Position numbers and translations under genes: made by a program
Notes under the pieces: generated by a model
The model's input: only the letters and a program-made list of their open reading frames with translations
What the model was told of the DNA's origin: nothing
Database searches by the model: none
In this document: positions 8,257 through 17,602 of the stretch, in pieces
How positions within the stretch are numbered: the stretch's first letter is position 1
Layout: each line of letters starts with the position of its first letter
Source of the DNA: Dermabacter vaginalis
GTDB lineage: Bacteria; Actinomycetota; Actinomycetes; Actinomycetales; Dermabacteraceae
Direction of reading: 5' to 3'
Assembly (NCBI RefSeq): GCF_001678905.1
Contig: NZ_CP012117.1
Span: 558,001 to 622,000 of the forward strand
DNA length: 64,000 nucleotides

Positions 8257-9488
8257 GGGGCTGGCGCGTTCCGGGCCGCATCGAAGTGCTCGGTAAACAC
8301 ACTGACTATGCGGGCGGCCAGGTGCTCGTGTCGGCGGTGGGGAGGGCCGTGACGGTGCGTGGGCAACAAAAGTCCGACGCCTCCTCGCCCTTCTCGATTC
8401 GCACGTCTTTGAACGGTGAACGAGCCGAGCTCGTGCCGCTTCGCGATCCGCGCTTGCCGAACGGGCACTGGGGGCATTACGTCCAAACCGTCCTCGACCG
8501 ACTCACCACGAACTTCGGTCCTCTCGCTTCGGCTGAGTTGACGATCGAATCAGACCTGCCACCGGCCTCGGGCATGAGCAGCTCCTCGGCGGTGCTGACC
8601 GCCGTTGCCCTCACTCTCGCGGACCTCAACGATCTCCCGTCGCGTGAAGAGTGGCAAAGAACCATCGCGAACCGCGTGGATCTCGCGGGCTACGCCGCCT
8701 CGATTGAGAATGGCAAGCGCTTCAAGAACTTCGCAGGTCTCACGGGCGTGGGCACCTCGGGTGGCTCGCTCGATCACACGGGCATGCTCGCCACCACAGA
8801 GGGCTCCCTCAGCCACGTGGTATTTGATCCCCCAACGGTTCTTGGCACTGCCTCGCTTCCGGGCGACCTTACGTTCGTGGTCGCCGTGAGCGGGGTGCTC
8901 GCCGAGAAAACGGGCGCGGCGCGCGAGGCATACAACCGCGGGCCCGCCGCCCTCGGTGCTGTGCTTGAGGCGTGGAACGCGCACACGGGGCGCGAGGACT
9001 CATCGCTCCATCGAGTCGTGCGCGAACTTACCGGTGTCACCGATCCCGCACAGCCGGTGGAGCGATCTTCGCGCGAGCTCGACGCGCTTCGGCGTGTCGC
9101 GCCAGAAGGGTATGCGAGCCAGAGGCTCGAGCAGTTCATCGAGGAGTCCGAGGTACTTGTGCCCGAGGCTGCCGCAGCCCTCAATCGAGGGGATATTGAC
9201 GCGTTCTCGTCGATCGTGTTGCGCTCGCAGGACCTTGCGGAACGAAAGCTCGGCAACCAGATTCCCGAAACCGTCGAGCTTGCTCGCTCGGCCCGCGCCC
9301 TCGGTGCGCGCGCCGCCTCCGCGTTCGGTGCAGGCTTTGGCGGCAGCGTGTGGGCGCTCGTTCCCCGAGGCGACGCCGAGGAATTCGCGAAGCAGTGGAA
9401 ACGCGACTACGAGGCGAAATATCCGCTGCGCGAAGCGACTACGCTCGTATCGGATCCTGGTAGTCCTGCGGAACGCCTCGAGTTTTAG
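8253..9488 (+). CDS. galactokinase-like GHMP kinase
   Basis: This 411-residue kinase has the three GHMP motifs. They are PGRIEVLGKHTDYAGG (residues 7-22), the phosphate loop LPPASGMSSSSAVLTA, and the C-terminal GAGFGGSVWAL. The LGKHTDYAGG form differs from the IGEHTDY of true galactokinases, including the galK at 31314 in this window, so the substrate may not be galactose. Translational coupling to the nucleotidyltransferase suggests a two-step route from sugar to sugar 1-phosphate to NDP-sugar. It ends 4 nt into the convergent gene at 9485. Confidence 0.82.
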   Translation: MRGWRVPGRIEVLGKHTDYAGGQVLVSAVGRAVTVRGQQKSDASSPFSIRTSLNGERAELVPLRDPRLPNGHWGHYVQTVLDRLTTNFGPLASAELTIESDLPPASGMSSSSAVLTAVALTLADLNDLPSREEWQRTIANRVDLAGYAASIENGKRFKNFAGLTGVGTSGGSLDHTGMLATTEGSLSHVVFDPPTVLGTASLPGDLTFVVAVSGVLAEKTGAAREAYNRGPAALGAVLEAWNAHTGREDSSLHRVVRELTGVTDPAQPVERSSRELDALRRVAPEGYASQRLEQFIEESEVLVPEAAAALNRGDIDAFSSIVLRSQDLAERKLGNQIPETVELARSARALGARAASAFGAGFGGSVWALVPRGDAEEFAKQWKRDYEAKYPLREATTLVSDPGSPAERLEF

Positions 9489-10024
9489 CGACGAGCGCCG
9501 TCGTCGTCGGGGCCTTCGAGATCGCCGGTGCGCTTATCTTCGGGGCGCTCATAGTCGCGAACGGTGTAGTCGCGCGGCCCCTTCCCGGGCGTAATCGAGG
9601 AATCGTCCCTCGGTGCGGGTGTACGTGGCGGCGCCGGGCGTGGCCCGGTCGACGCCGTGGAGCTGCCGCCGTCGGCCCCCTCTCGCTTCTTGCGACGCAT
9701 TTCGTCCTGAATCTGCTCGCGGCGGCGTGCACGATTCTCCTGATCGAGTTTCGCGAGGAAGGCCGGGTCGTCGTCCGGAGCGATCGGTCGCTGCGGCCCG
9801 CGCGCGCGTGAATTTCGGGGCGAGCGCGGCTCGGAGCCGTTGCTCTTGCCCAAAAGAAGCCACAGGAACGAGCCGAGGAACGGAACGAACACGATCACGA
9901 GGATCCACCCGATTTTCGGAAGCACCTTCGCGCGCGACTCGGGGGTGTTCGCCACATCGGCGAGAGCGTATACCGTGAGGGCAACGTAGGCGAGGACCAG
10001 GATCAAGCGAGGCATGTCGGTCAT
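9485..10024 (-). CDS. PLDc_N domain membrane protein
   Basis: This 179-residue protein has two N-terminal membrane helices (LILVLAYVALTVYALADV, and WILVIVFVPFLGSFLWLLLG) typical of the PLDc_N domain of cardiolipin synthases. The phospholipase domain itself is absent. The rest is a charged Pro/Arg/Asp-rich cytosolic tail, probably disordered. Similar short proteins lie beside menA and DUF4229 genes in actinobacteria. The function is unknown. An alternative ATG lies 3 codons downstream. It diverges from the gene at 10044 with a 19-nt gap. Confidence 0.75.
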   Translation of the reverse strand: MTDMPRLILVLAYVALTVYALADVANTPESRAKVLPKIGWILVIVFVPFLGSFLWLLLGKSNGSEPRSPRNSRARGPQRPIAPDDDPAFLAKLDQENRARRREQIQDEMRRKKREGADGGSSTASTGPRPAPPRTPAPRDDSSITPGKGPRDYTVRDYERPEDKRTGDLEGPDDDGARR

Positions 10025-10043
10025 TCTTTCATGACGGGGGATA

Positions 10044-10337
10044 ATGGGGACAATGCGAAACTACGTGCTTTACTCGATCATCCGCCTCGCCCTCTTTGCG
10101 GGGGTGTGGGCGCTCCTGTACTTCCTCATGCCCGGCGTGCACTGGTTCTTCACCGGCATCCTGGCCGCCGTGATCGCGATGCTCATCTCGATCCTCGCAC
10201 TCGGCGAGCTCCGCCAGGGCGTTGCGGCGAACCTCGAGCATTCGGTCGAGGCACGCCGCGATAAGCGACGCGACCTGAAGACCGAAGCGGAGCTCGACGC
10301 CGAAGCGGAGGATTCCCTCCTCGACCGCGGCGAGTAG
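10044..10337 (+). CDS. DUF4229 family small membrane protein
   Basis: This 97-residue protein has two membrane helices (residues about 8-27 and 33-51) and a highly charged cytosolic tail rich in Arg, Glu and Asp. It fits the actinobacterial DUF4229 family, whose genes commonly sit beside the menaquinone gene menA, as here. The function is unknown; the conserved position suggests a link to the membrane or quinone pathway. It is convergent with menA. Confidence 0.78.
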   Translation: MGTMRNYVLYSIIRLALFAGVWALLYFLMPGVHWFFTGILAAVIAMLISILALGELRQGVAANLEHSVEARRDKRRDLKTEAELDAEAEDSLLDRGE

Positions 10338-10368
10338 AGCATCAGCTGAGCCATCCGGCGCATCGCCC

Positions 10369-11268
10369 CTAGAAAAGCATGGTGCTCAGTGCGAAGCCCG
10401 CGAGCATCAGAAGAGAAGCGACGAGCTCAAGCTTGCCTGTCGCCGCGAGCACGGGAATCAGGTCGCGTCCCCCAGCACGCTGTTCAATCACGCGCCGCAC
10501 CGGTGCCATCGCAAGGGGAAGCGCGAGGAACGTGAGCGCCACGAGTGGAGCGTGCGGAACCACGGGAATCAGCAAAAGGAACGGCACGAGGATCATCGCC
10601 GCATAGAGCAAACGCGTGGCACCATCTCCGAGTCGCACGGCGATCGTTCGCTTACCGGACACGCGATCGGAGGGGATGTCGCGAAGGTTGTTCGTGAGCA
10701 TCACCGCGCACGCCCATAGTCCGATGGCGCTCGCGACGAGCAGATCACTCAGTCCCGAGTGCCCCGAGAGCAGGTAGCTCGTGCCCATGACCGCGACGAG
10801 CCCGAAGAAGACAAACACCATGACCTCGCCGAGGCCCATGTAGCCGTAGGGATGTTTCCCGCCCGTGTAGAACCACGCGGCAAGAATGCACACGACGCCC
10901 ACGAGAATCATCCACCAGGCACCCGCGAGAATCACGAGCACGAGGCCCGCGAGGCCGCCCACCCCAAACGATGTGAAAGCGGCGCGTTTCACCGCGCTCG
11001 GTTTCGCCGCTCCCGAACCGGTGAGGCGGAACGGGCCGACGCGGTCATCGTCGGTGCCGCGGATACCGTCGGAATAATCATTCGCGTAATTGACGCCCAC
11101 CTGCAGGGCGAGCGCGAGCACGAGCGCGAGCACAGCCCGCGGTACCGTGACGCCCGCCTGGTAACCCGCGTGCATGAGGGCGAGGCCCGTGCCCGCGGCC
11201 ACCGGGGCGATTGCTGCGGGAAGCGTGCGGGGCCGTGCCCCCGCGATCCATTGCGCCGCGCTTGCCAT
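10369..11268 (-). CDS. menA: 1,4-dihydroxy-2-naphthoate polyprenyltransferase MenA
   Basis: This 299-residue UbiA-superfamily membrane enzyme has about eight helices. It carries the Asp-rich prenyl-diphosphate site NDYSDGIRGTDDDR and the second site NNLRDIPSDRVSGKRT. It attaches the polyprenyl chain to dihydroxynaphthoate to give demethylmenaquinone. The ATG directly follows the menE stop on the same strand with no gap, so it is the last gene of a menB-menE-menA operon. Length and motifs are standard. Confidence 0.95.
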   Translation of the reverse strand: MASAAQWIAGARPRTLPAAIAPVAAGTGLALMHAGYQAGVTVPRAVLALVLALALQVGVNYANDYSDGIRGTDDDRVGPFRLTGSGAAKPSAVKRAAFTSFGVGGLAGLVLVILAGAWWMILVGVVCILAAWFYTGGKHPYGYMGLGEVMVFVFFGLVAVMGTSYLLSGHSGLSDLLVASAIGLWACAVMLTNNLRDIPSDRVSGKRTIAVRLGDGATRLLYAAMILVPFLLLIPVVPHAPLVALTFLALPLAMAPVRRVIEQRAGGRDLIPVLAATGKLELVASLLMLAGFALSTMLF

Positions 11269-12798
11269 CTACTCGTCCTCCCCCTCGCCAGGACCGCCGA
11301 ACTCGAGCTCGTGGTGCCCGCCGTCGCCGAAGCGCGTCCCGAGGCTCTTCGCGTAGTCGAACGCCTCGATGTTCAAGAGCGCCTCTCGTGCGAGCTCTGC
11401 GGCGGCTTTTCGGTCGACCTTGCCGCTTTCGAGGCGGGGGAGGGCACCGGTCGTGAGGATCCTGCGAGGGATTTCGTGGCGTGCGTACCCAGCTCCGGTG
11501 AGGGCGGTCGCGACCGTGAGCTGCGTCTGGAGATCTGCCGTCCACGTTTGCGTCGGCATCGCACCTTCCACGCGAGGAACGGTCAGGGCGACTGCCTGCT
11601 CGCCCCATTCGTTCGACTCGACGGGAACGATGAGAACTTCGCGGAACTCACCCGTATCCGCGAGGGTGCGTTCAAGGGCCTGCGGCACGATCTTGCGTCC
11701 GCCTGAGATGATCACGTCGTCGGCGCGACCGAGCACCGTGAGACGAGTGAGCCCAGTGGCCTCGTCGCGCGTGAGACGCGCGAGATCGCTCGTGCGCAAG
11801 AGCCGCGTTGCGGCGAGCTCTGGTGTGGAAAAGAAACGACGGCGCGTATCGGCATCGTTGCCGTCAACATTCGTGAACGCCCCCGTCTCGTAGATGTAGC
11901 CGAGCGCGATCGATGGCCCGGTGATCATGAGCTGATCCTCATCGTTGACCTTGAGTTCGACCCCCTGGAGGGGGAGACCGTTGTAGACGCAGCCACCGGC
12001 GGTCTCACTCGAGCCGTACGTCGTGACGATTCGCGCGCCGAGCTTTCGCGCGCGATCGAGGAGCGCGGGCGCAGTCGCGGCGCCGCCCACGAGGATCGCC
12101 TCAAAACGGGAGAGGGCGCGCGCGATCTCGGCGTCTCCCGCTTCTGCCGCGCTCACGATTCGTTCAAGCTGCGTGGGAACGAAGGAGGTGTAAAGCGGCA
12201 GATCAGCGAGGGCTTCATCGCTGCAGACACGTGCGTCCCAGCGCTCCAGTGCACCCGTCAGCACCGTCGCATCGAAATGGTTTGACAGGTCCACAAGAGG
12301 CGCGAGGGCGCCAGGAAGACCATCGTGATCGTCGAGTCCCAGAAGCGTGCTTGCCACGCTCGCCCGAGCGATGACCTGTATGCCCGCAATGTGCGTGGGC
12401 GGCAGAAATAGCATCCACGCGCCGTGTGAGCCAAACTCGTAGGCCGTCGCGTGAATCGACGCCTTGAGGCTCTGCACTGAATGCGCGACCGACTTCGGCG
12501 TGCCCGTCGAACCCGAGGTTGGAACGACGAGGGCGATCTCGCTCGGATCAGGCTCGCTTACGCCCGCGTTGGAGCGTGTGCACGTGCAGCCTGCACACGC
12601 ACTTTCTCGCGGCTTGCCGCACTCGAGCGCACCGATGAGCTCCGGGCGCTTATGGGCGCCGAGCCACACGCGCGCGGTGCCCGCGAGGGCCTCCCCAATC
12701 GCACGGGCATACTCCACTTGCGACGTGACGGTTCCGTCGAACGGGCCGGGCGCCAGCCACGGCGTCGACTCGCGCTCAGGTGCACTTTGGGTGCTCAC
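11269..12798 (-). CDS. menE: o-succinylbenzoate--CoA ligase MenE
   Basis: This 509-residue acyl-CoA synthetase of the AMP-binding family shows VVPTSGSTGTPKSVAHS, TYGSSETAGG and the hinge region GRADDVIISGGRKI. It activates o-succinylbenzoate with ATP and CoA. Its place between menB and menA supports the MenE call over another acyl-CoA ligase. A loop near residues 68-80 has several cysteines (CGKPRESACAGCTC), unusual for the family and without an obvious function. Confidence 0.92.
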   Translation of the reverse strand: MSTQSAPERESTPWLAPGPFDGTVTSQVEYARAIGEALAGTARVWLGAHKRPELIGALECGKPRESACAGCTCTRSNAGVSEPDPSEIALVVPTSGSTGTPKSVAHSVQSLKASIHATAYEFGSHGAWMLFLPPTHIAGIQVIARASVASTLLGLDDHDGLPGALAPLVDLSNHFDATVLTGALERWDARVCSDEALADLPLYTSFVPTQLERIVSAAEAGDAEIARALSRFEAILVGGAATAPALLDRARKLGARIVTTYGSSETAGGCVYNGLPLQGVELKVNDEDQLMITGPSIALGYIYETGAFTNVDGNDADTRRRFFSTPELAATRLLRTSDLARLTRDEATGLTRLTVLGRADDVIISGGRKIVPQALERTLADTGEFREVLIVPVESNEWGEQAVALTVPRVEGAMPTQTWTADLQTQLTVATALTGAGYARHEIPRRILTTGALPRLESGKVDRKAAAELAREALLNIEAFDYAKSLGTRFGDGGHHELEFGGPGEGEDE

Positions 12799-12855
12799 GC
12801 GGGCTCCTTTCTGTCAAAGATTTTTTCCGACGTTTGCCGGTGAAGCGTCGGAACG

Positions 12856-13836
12856 CTAACCCTGCGGGTGGGGAAAGGCCGACCAATCGGGATCGCGCTT
12901 TTCGAGGAAGGCATCGCGCCCTTCAACCGCTTCGTCGGTCATGTAGGCGAGTCGAGTGGCCTCGCCCGCGAAAACCTGTTGGCCCATGAGACCGTCATCC
13001 GCAAGGTTGAAAGCGAACTTGAGCATGCGGATCGCCTGCGGGGACTTCGTGCCGATCACGCGGGCCATGCACAGAGCCTCGTTTTCGAGTTCCTCGTGGG
13101 GCACGACGCGGTTGACGGCACCCCAGTTGTATGCCTCCTCCGCCGAATACTCCTCGGCGAGGAAGAAGATTTCACGCGCGCGCTTTTGCCCGACTTGTTT
13201 CGCGAGGTACGCGCTTCCGTAGCCGCCGTCGAAGCTGCCCACATTCGCATCGGTCTGCTTAAAGCGCGCATGCTCACGGCTCGCGATCGAAAGGTCGGCA
13301 ACGACGTGCAGAGAGTGACCACCGCCGGCGGCCCAGCCGTTGACCGCGGCGATCACGACCTTGCCCATCGTGCGGATGAGACGCTGAACTTCGAGGATGT
13401 GGAGGCGGCCTGCGCTCTCCGGGCGGATCGATTCGGCCGTGTCACCGTCGGCATACCGATACCCGCTGCGCGAGCGGATCCGCTGATCCCCGCCCGAGCA
13501 AAACGCCCACACGCCGTCCTTCGGGGCGGGACCGTTGCCCGTGAGGATGATGACGCCAACCCCGGGGTTGAGGCGCGCGTGATCGAGCGCGCGGTAGAGC
13601 TCATCCACCGTGTGGGGGCGAAAGGCATTGCGTACCTCGGGGCGATCGAAGGCGATGCGCACGGCATTGAGGTCACGCGTGAGAGCCTCGCCGCGCTCAT
13701 CGCGCGTGCGTTCAACCGCGCGATGGTAGGTGATGTCCGTGAAGGGAGCGGAGCCGAGTTCCTCCTCGGTGATGTCGCGCCAACGATCGGGATCGAACGT
13801 CGCCGATACGGGAGAGGGGAGGGGTGCTGCTGTCAT
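12856..13836 (-). CDS. menB: 1,4-dihydroxy-2-naphthoyl-CoA synthase MenB
   Basis: This crotonase-family enzyme of 326 residues from the ATG at 13836 closes the second ring of the naphthoquinone. The signature regions are [15 protein letters not shown], the oxyanion-hole segment [37 protein letters not shown] and the C-terminal DPDWSAFP. A longer start at 13869 adds only non-conserved residues. No Shine-Dalgarno sequence precedes 13836, but TAAGCT lies 7 nt upstream, so the mRNA may be leaderless. It is divergent from xfp and heads menB-menE-menA. Confidence 0.94.
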   Translation of the reverse strand: MTAAPLPSPVSATFDPDRWRDITEEELGSAPFTDITYHRAVERTRDERGEALTRDLNAVRIAFDRPEVRNAFRPHTVDELYRALDHARLNPGVGVIILTGNGPAPKDGVWAFCSGGDQRIRSRSGYRYADGDTAESIRPESAGRLHILEVQRLIRTMGKVVIAAVNGWAAGGGHSLHVVADLSIASREHARFKQTDANVGSFDGGYGSAYLAKQVGQKRAREIFFLAEEYSAEEAYNWGAVNRVVPHEELENEALCMARVIGTKSPQAIRMLKFAFNLADDGLMGQQVFAGEATRLAYMTDEAVEGRDAFLEKRDPDWSAFPHPQG

Positions 13837-13843
13837 GTTTTCA

Positions 13844-13849
13844 AGCTTA
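13844..13849 (-). promoter_or_regulatory. candidate -10 box of leaderless menB
   Basis: On the minus strand TAAGCT (TAnnnT pattern) ends 7 nt before the menB ATG, the spacing expected if transcription starts at the A of the ATG. No clear -35 box was found. It is inferred from spacing and the absence of a ribosome binding site. Confidence 0.3.
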
Positions 13850-14016
13850 AAGGTTCGTGTGAAAAGCACGCCGTCTCGAGCCCAGAACGGCCAAGGGGCC
13901 CGTCAAAAATGAGGCGTAGACTACATTGTGCAATCGGCATTGGCGCACGAGCGGCCCCTGCCGCCCTGCTTCTTGCCACCCGTCTAGTGCAAGTCCCGAA
14001 AAGGGCAGGGAGAGAC

Positions 14017-16479
14017 ATGAGCTCCGCACACGAATGGCCGAACGAGCCATCCCATCCGCTCACCGCTGAAGAAGCTCATCAGATCAACTCGTGGTGGCGC
14101 GCCGCGAATTACCTTTCGGTGGGCCAGATCTACCTCATGAACAATCCGCTCCTGCGCGAGCCACTCTCGCGCGATGACGTGAAGCCGCGCCTGCTGGGCC
14201 ACTGGGGCACAACCCCGGGCCTCACGTTCCTGTACGCGCACGCGAACCGTGCGATCAAGCAGCGCGGCCTCAACGCGTTCTACGTCACGGGCCCGGGCCA
14301 CGGCGGCCCCGGTCTTGTGGCCGCAAGCTACCTCGAAGGCACGTACACCGAGACCTACCCCGCGATCACGAAGGACGAGCGCGGTCTCAAGAAGCTGTTC
14401 ACGCAGTTCTCCTTCCCGGGCGGCATCCCCTCGCACGTCGCCCCCGAAACCCCCGGTTCAATCCACGAAGGCGGCGAGCTCGGCTACGCCCTGTCGCACG
14501 CCTACGGCGCCGTTCTCGACAATCCCGACCAGATTGCGTTCACCGTCGTGGGCGACGGCGAAGCAGAGACCGGTCCGCTCGCGACGAGCTGGCACTCGAA
14601 CAAGTTCCTCAACCCGAAGAACGATGGCGTTGTGCTCCCGATTCTGCACCTCAACGGGTACAAGATCGCGAACCCCACCGTTCTCGCACGCATTAGCGAC
14701 GACGAGCTGCGTTCGCTCATGGTCGGCTACGGCCACACGCCGTTCTTCTTCGAAGGGGGCTTCGACGACGAGCCGATCGAGGAAACCCACAAGCGTTTCG
14801 CTGCGGTGCTCGACGAGGTGCTCGACATGATCACCGACATCAAGAAGCGCGCCGCCGAGGGCGACATCGAGCGCCCCCTGTGGCCGATGATCGTGTTCCG
14901 TACCCCGAAGGGCTGGACCGGCCCGAAGGAAATCGACGGCAAGAAGACCGAGGGCTCGTGGCGCAGCCACCAGGTGCCGCTCGCGAGCGCACGCGACACC
15001 GACGAGCACTTGAACGACCTGCGCGAATGGCTCGAGTCGTACAACATCGAGGAGCTCGTGAACGAGGATGGCGCCTTCATCGATGAGATCGTCGATGCGG
15101 CACCCGCGGGGGACAAGCGCATGAGCGCGAACCCCATCACCAACGGCGGCGAGGTCCTCCACGACCTCGTGCTCCCCGACTTCCGCGAGTACGGCGTCGA
15201 CGTTCCCCACCACGGCGGCACGAACTCCGAAGCGACCCGCGTGCTCGGCACGTGGCTTCGCGACGTGGTGAAGAACAACATGCACAATTTCCGCGTGTTC
15301 GGCCCCGATGAAACCGCTTCGAACCGCCTCCAGGCGATCTACGAGGTTTCGGGCAAGCAGTGGAATGGCGAGTTCGAGGACCACGATGCGGCTGAGAATC
15401 TCGCGCAAGAAGGCCGCGTTATGGAGATGCTCTCCGAGCACCAGATGCAGGGCTGGCTCGAGGGCTACCTGCTCACGGGCCGCCACGGCCTCTTCTCGAG
15501 CTACGAGGCGTTCATTCACATCGTCGATTCGATGGTGAACCAGCACGCCAAGTGGCTCAAGGTCACGAATGAGATCGAATGGCGCCGCCCCATCGCTTCA
15601 CTCAACTACCTTCTGAGTTCGCACGTGTGGCGTCAGGACCACAATGGCTTTAGCCACCAGGATCCGGGCTTCATCGACCACGTGGTGAACAAAAAGAGCG
15701 AAGTTGTGCGCGTGTACCTTCCGCCGGATGCGAACACGCTCCTGTCGACCTACGATCACTGCTTGCGCTCGCGCCAGTACATCAACGTGGTCGTTGCCGG
15801 GAAGCAGCCGAACCCGAACTGGCTCACGATGGACGAGGCGATCGTGCACTGCACGCGCGGTATCGGCATTTGGGAGTGGGCAGGAACCGAGGTCGACGGC
15901 GAAGGCGTGGACGTTGTGCTCGGCTGCGCCGGCGATATCCCGACGATCGAGACCCTCGCGGCGGCGAAGATTCTCCGCGAGGAGATCCCCGAGCTGCGCG
16001 TGCGCGTTGTCAACGTCGTGGACCTCATGCGCCTCCAGCACGAGCGCGAGCACCCGCACGGTCTTTCCGAAAAGGACTTCGACGGTCTCTTCGGCAAGGA
16101 CATTCCCGTGGTGTTTGCGTACCACGGCTACCCGTGGCTTATTCACCGTCTCGCGTACCGCCATGACCCGAACGCGCGCATTCACGTGCGCGGGTACAAG
16201 GAAGAGGGCACGACAACCACGCCGTTCGACATGCTCATGCGCAACGACATCGATCGCTTCCACCTCGTGATGGACGTGATCGACCACGTCGATTCGCTCG
16301 GTACGCGGTACGCGGGCCTGCGCCAGCGCATGGCGGATGAGCGCATCCGCGCCCGCCAGTACGCGTTCACCCATGGCGCGGACATTCCCGAGGTCGCGAA
16401 CTGGGTGTGGGACGATGAGCAGCACGATGCGGCGATCGCGAGCGAGGCCGTGAACGTGACGGGTGGCGACAACGAGTAG
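14017..16479 (+). CDS. xfp: xylulose-5-phosphate/fructose-6-phosphate phosphoketolase
   Basis: The ATG at 14017 follows AGGGAGAG and gives 820 residues, the usual phosphoketolase length. The thiamine-diphosphate signature regions [17 protein letters not shown] and [18 protein letters not shown] are present, as is the C-terminal domain ([13 protein letters not shown]). The enzyme splits xylulose 5-phosphate or fructose 6-phosphate with phosphate into acetyl phosphate plus a triose or tetrose phosphate, the key step of the bifid shunt. It sits inside the menaquinone region, between divergent menB and menC, with its own promoter region. Use of both substrates is probable but not readable here. 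Confidence 0.97.
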   Translation: MSSAHEWPNEPSHPLTAEEAHQINSWWRAANYLSVGQIYLMNNPLLREPLSRDDVKPRLLGHWGTTPGLTFLYAHANRAIKQRGLNAFYVTGPGHGGPGLVAASYLEGTYTETYPAITKDERGLKKLFTQFSFPGGIPSHVAPETPGSIHEGGELGYALSHAYGAVLDNPDQIAFTVVGDGEAETGPLATSWHSNKFLNPKNDGVVLPILHLNGYKIANPTVLARISDDELRSLMVGYGHTPFFFEGGFDDEPIEETHKRFAAVLDEVLDMITDIKKRAAEGDIERPLWPMIVFRTPKGWTGPKEIDGKKTEGSWRSHQVPLASARDTDEHLNDLREWLESYNIEELVNEDGAFIDEIVDAAPAGDKRMSANPITNGGEVLHDLVLPDFREYGVDVPHHGGTNSEATRVLGTWLRDVVKNNMHNFRVFGPDETASNRLQAIYEVSGKQWNGEFEDHDAAENLAQEGRVMEMLSEHQMQGWLEGYLLTGRHGLFSSYEAFIHIVDSMVNQHAKWLKVTNEIEWRRPIASLNYLLSSHVWRQDHNGFSHQDPGFIDHVVNKKSEVVRVYLPPDANTLLSTYDHCLRSRQYINVVVAGKQPNPNWLTMDEAIVHCTRGIGIWEWAGTEVDGEGVDVVLGCAGDIPTIETLAAAKILREEIPELRVRVVNVVDLMRLQHEREHPHGLSEKDFDGLFGKDIPVVFAYHGYPWLIHRLAYRHDPNARIHVRGYKEEGTTTTPFDMLMRNDIDRFHLVMDVIDHVDSLGTRYAGLRQRMADERIRARQYAFTHGADIPEVANWVWDDEQHDAAIASEAVNVTGGDNE

Positions 16480-16498
16480 TCCCTCCCTCATCCCGTGG

Positions 16499-16557
16499 AT
16501 TGCATAGGGTTTGTGGGGGTTTTGCCGCGCGCATTACCCCCACAACTCTTATGCAAT
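16499..16557. repeat. inverted repeat (hairpin) after xfp
   Basis: Arms at 16499-16520 and 16536-16557 pair over 19 of 22 positions around a 15-nt loop. The hairpin lies 20 nt after the xfp stop and may stop xfp transcription, but no T-run follows. The right-arm sequence recurs at 16592-16616. The pattern therefore looks like a short dispersed repeat rather than a simple terminator. Confidence 0.65.
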
Positions 16558-16591
16558 TCGGTTCTATGCAGTTCGGCTTGGAGACGCCATT

Positions 16592-16616
16592 TCCCCCACA
16601 ACTCCTATGCAATTCG
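16592..16616 (+). repeat. third copy of the 25-bp repeat, contains menC start
   Basis: TCCCCCACAACTCCTATGCA plus AATTCG repeats the segment at 16536-16560 with only one or two changes. A shorter partial copy (CTATGCAGTTCGG) lies at 16564-16576. The ATG within this copy (16607) is the best menC start, so the repeat supplies the 5' end of the gene. Confidence 0.65.
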
Positions 16617-17593
16617 AAGGACAGATCGAGCGCATCGAGATCGTGCGCATCCCCATGCGCACGCGCTTTCGCGGCATCGACGTGCGCGAAGCGGCTCTCC
16701 TGCGTGGCCCCGAGGGTTGGGGGGAGTTCTCACCATTTCTCGAATACGGACCTGAAGAAGCGTCGGCCTGGCTCGCCGCCGCACTCGAGCAGGCCACACT
16801 CCCGTTCCCCGAACCCGCGCGAGTTCGCATCCCGATCAATGCGACCATTCCCGTGGTGAGCCCCGAGCATGCGTACACGCTTGCCCGGTCGTTTGGCGCC
16901 GCCACCGCAAAGGTGAAGGTGTCCGACGCCAGCTGCGCCCACAGCGATGATCTGGCTCGCGTCGCGGCCGTGCGCGAAGCCCTCGGCGATGAAGCGCGCA
17001 TTCGTGTGGACGCCAACGCGGCGTGGGGCGTGCGCGAGGCAATCGAGAAGATTCGCGAGCTCGACCGCGCGGCGGGAGGCCTCGAGTACGTTGAGCAGCC
17101 GTGCGTGAGCGTGCGCGAGCTTGCCGAGGTGCGGCGTGAGGTGCACGTCAAGATCGCCGCGGATGAATCGGTGCGCAAGGCCGAGGATCCCCTTGCCGTG
17201 GCACGGGCGAAGGCCGCCGATATCCTCGTGATGAAGGCGCAGCCGCTCGGGGGAGTGCGCCGCGCCCTCGCGCTCGCGGAGCAGGCGGGCCTTCCCGCCG
17301 TGGTCTCGAGTGCGCTCGAGACGTCGGTGGGGCTCAGCGCCGGCCTTGCGTTTGCGGCGGCGCTTCCCGATATCGAGCACGCGTGCGGGCTCGGAACGGC
17401 ACGCCTACTGAAGGGCGACGTGACTGAAGCGCCCCTCGTGAGTGAGGACGGCACGCTTCCCGCGGGCCGCGTCGAGGTGAGCGAGGAATTGCTCGAGAAG
17501 CATCGCGCCCCCGAGGAACGCACACGTGTATGGCAGGCCAGGATCGCCGAGGCTGCCGAGGTTCTCGAGGCGCGCGGGTACTGGCCCCGGTAG
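16607..17593 (+). CDS. menC: o-succinylbenzoate synthase MenC
   Basis: This 328-residue enolase-superfamily enzyme dehydrates SHCHC to o-succinylbenzoate. The actinobacterial N-terminus MRTRFRGIDVREAALLRGP and GWGEFSPFLEY are present. The catalytic parts KVKVSD, VDANAAWG, ADESVRKAED and KAQPLGGV follow. The ATG at 16607 fits the length of mycobacterial MenC but lies in a repeat and has no ribosome binding site; an ATG at 16652 would cut off conserved sequence. menD follows after 9 nt. Confidence 0.92.
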   Translation: MQFEGQIERIEIVRIPMRTRFRGIDVREAALLRGPEGWGEFSPFLEYGPEEASAWLAAALEQATLPFPEPARVRIPINATIPVVSPEHAYTLARSFGAATAKVKVSDASCAHSDDLARVAAVREALGDEARIRVDANAAWGVREAIEKIRELDRAAGGLEYVEQPCVSVRELAEVRREVHVKIAADESVRKAEDPLAVARAKAADILVMKAQPLGGVRRALALAEQAGLPAVVSSALETSVGLSAGLAFAAALPDIEHACGLGTARLLKGDVTEAPLVSEDGTLPAGRVEVSEELLEKHRAPEERTRVWQARIAEAAEVLEARGYWPR

Positions 17594-17602
17594 GCTTGAG
17601 GC

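Noticed and set aside
12868-14016. In-frame upstream extension of the phosphoketolase
   Set aside because: The frame is open by chance opposite menB. It shows no phosphoketolase homology, and a proper start with a ribosome binding site exists at 14017.
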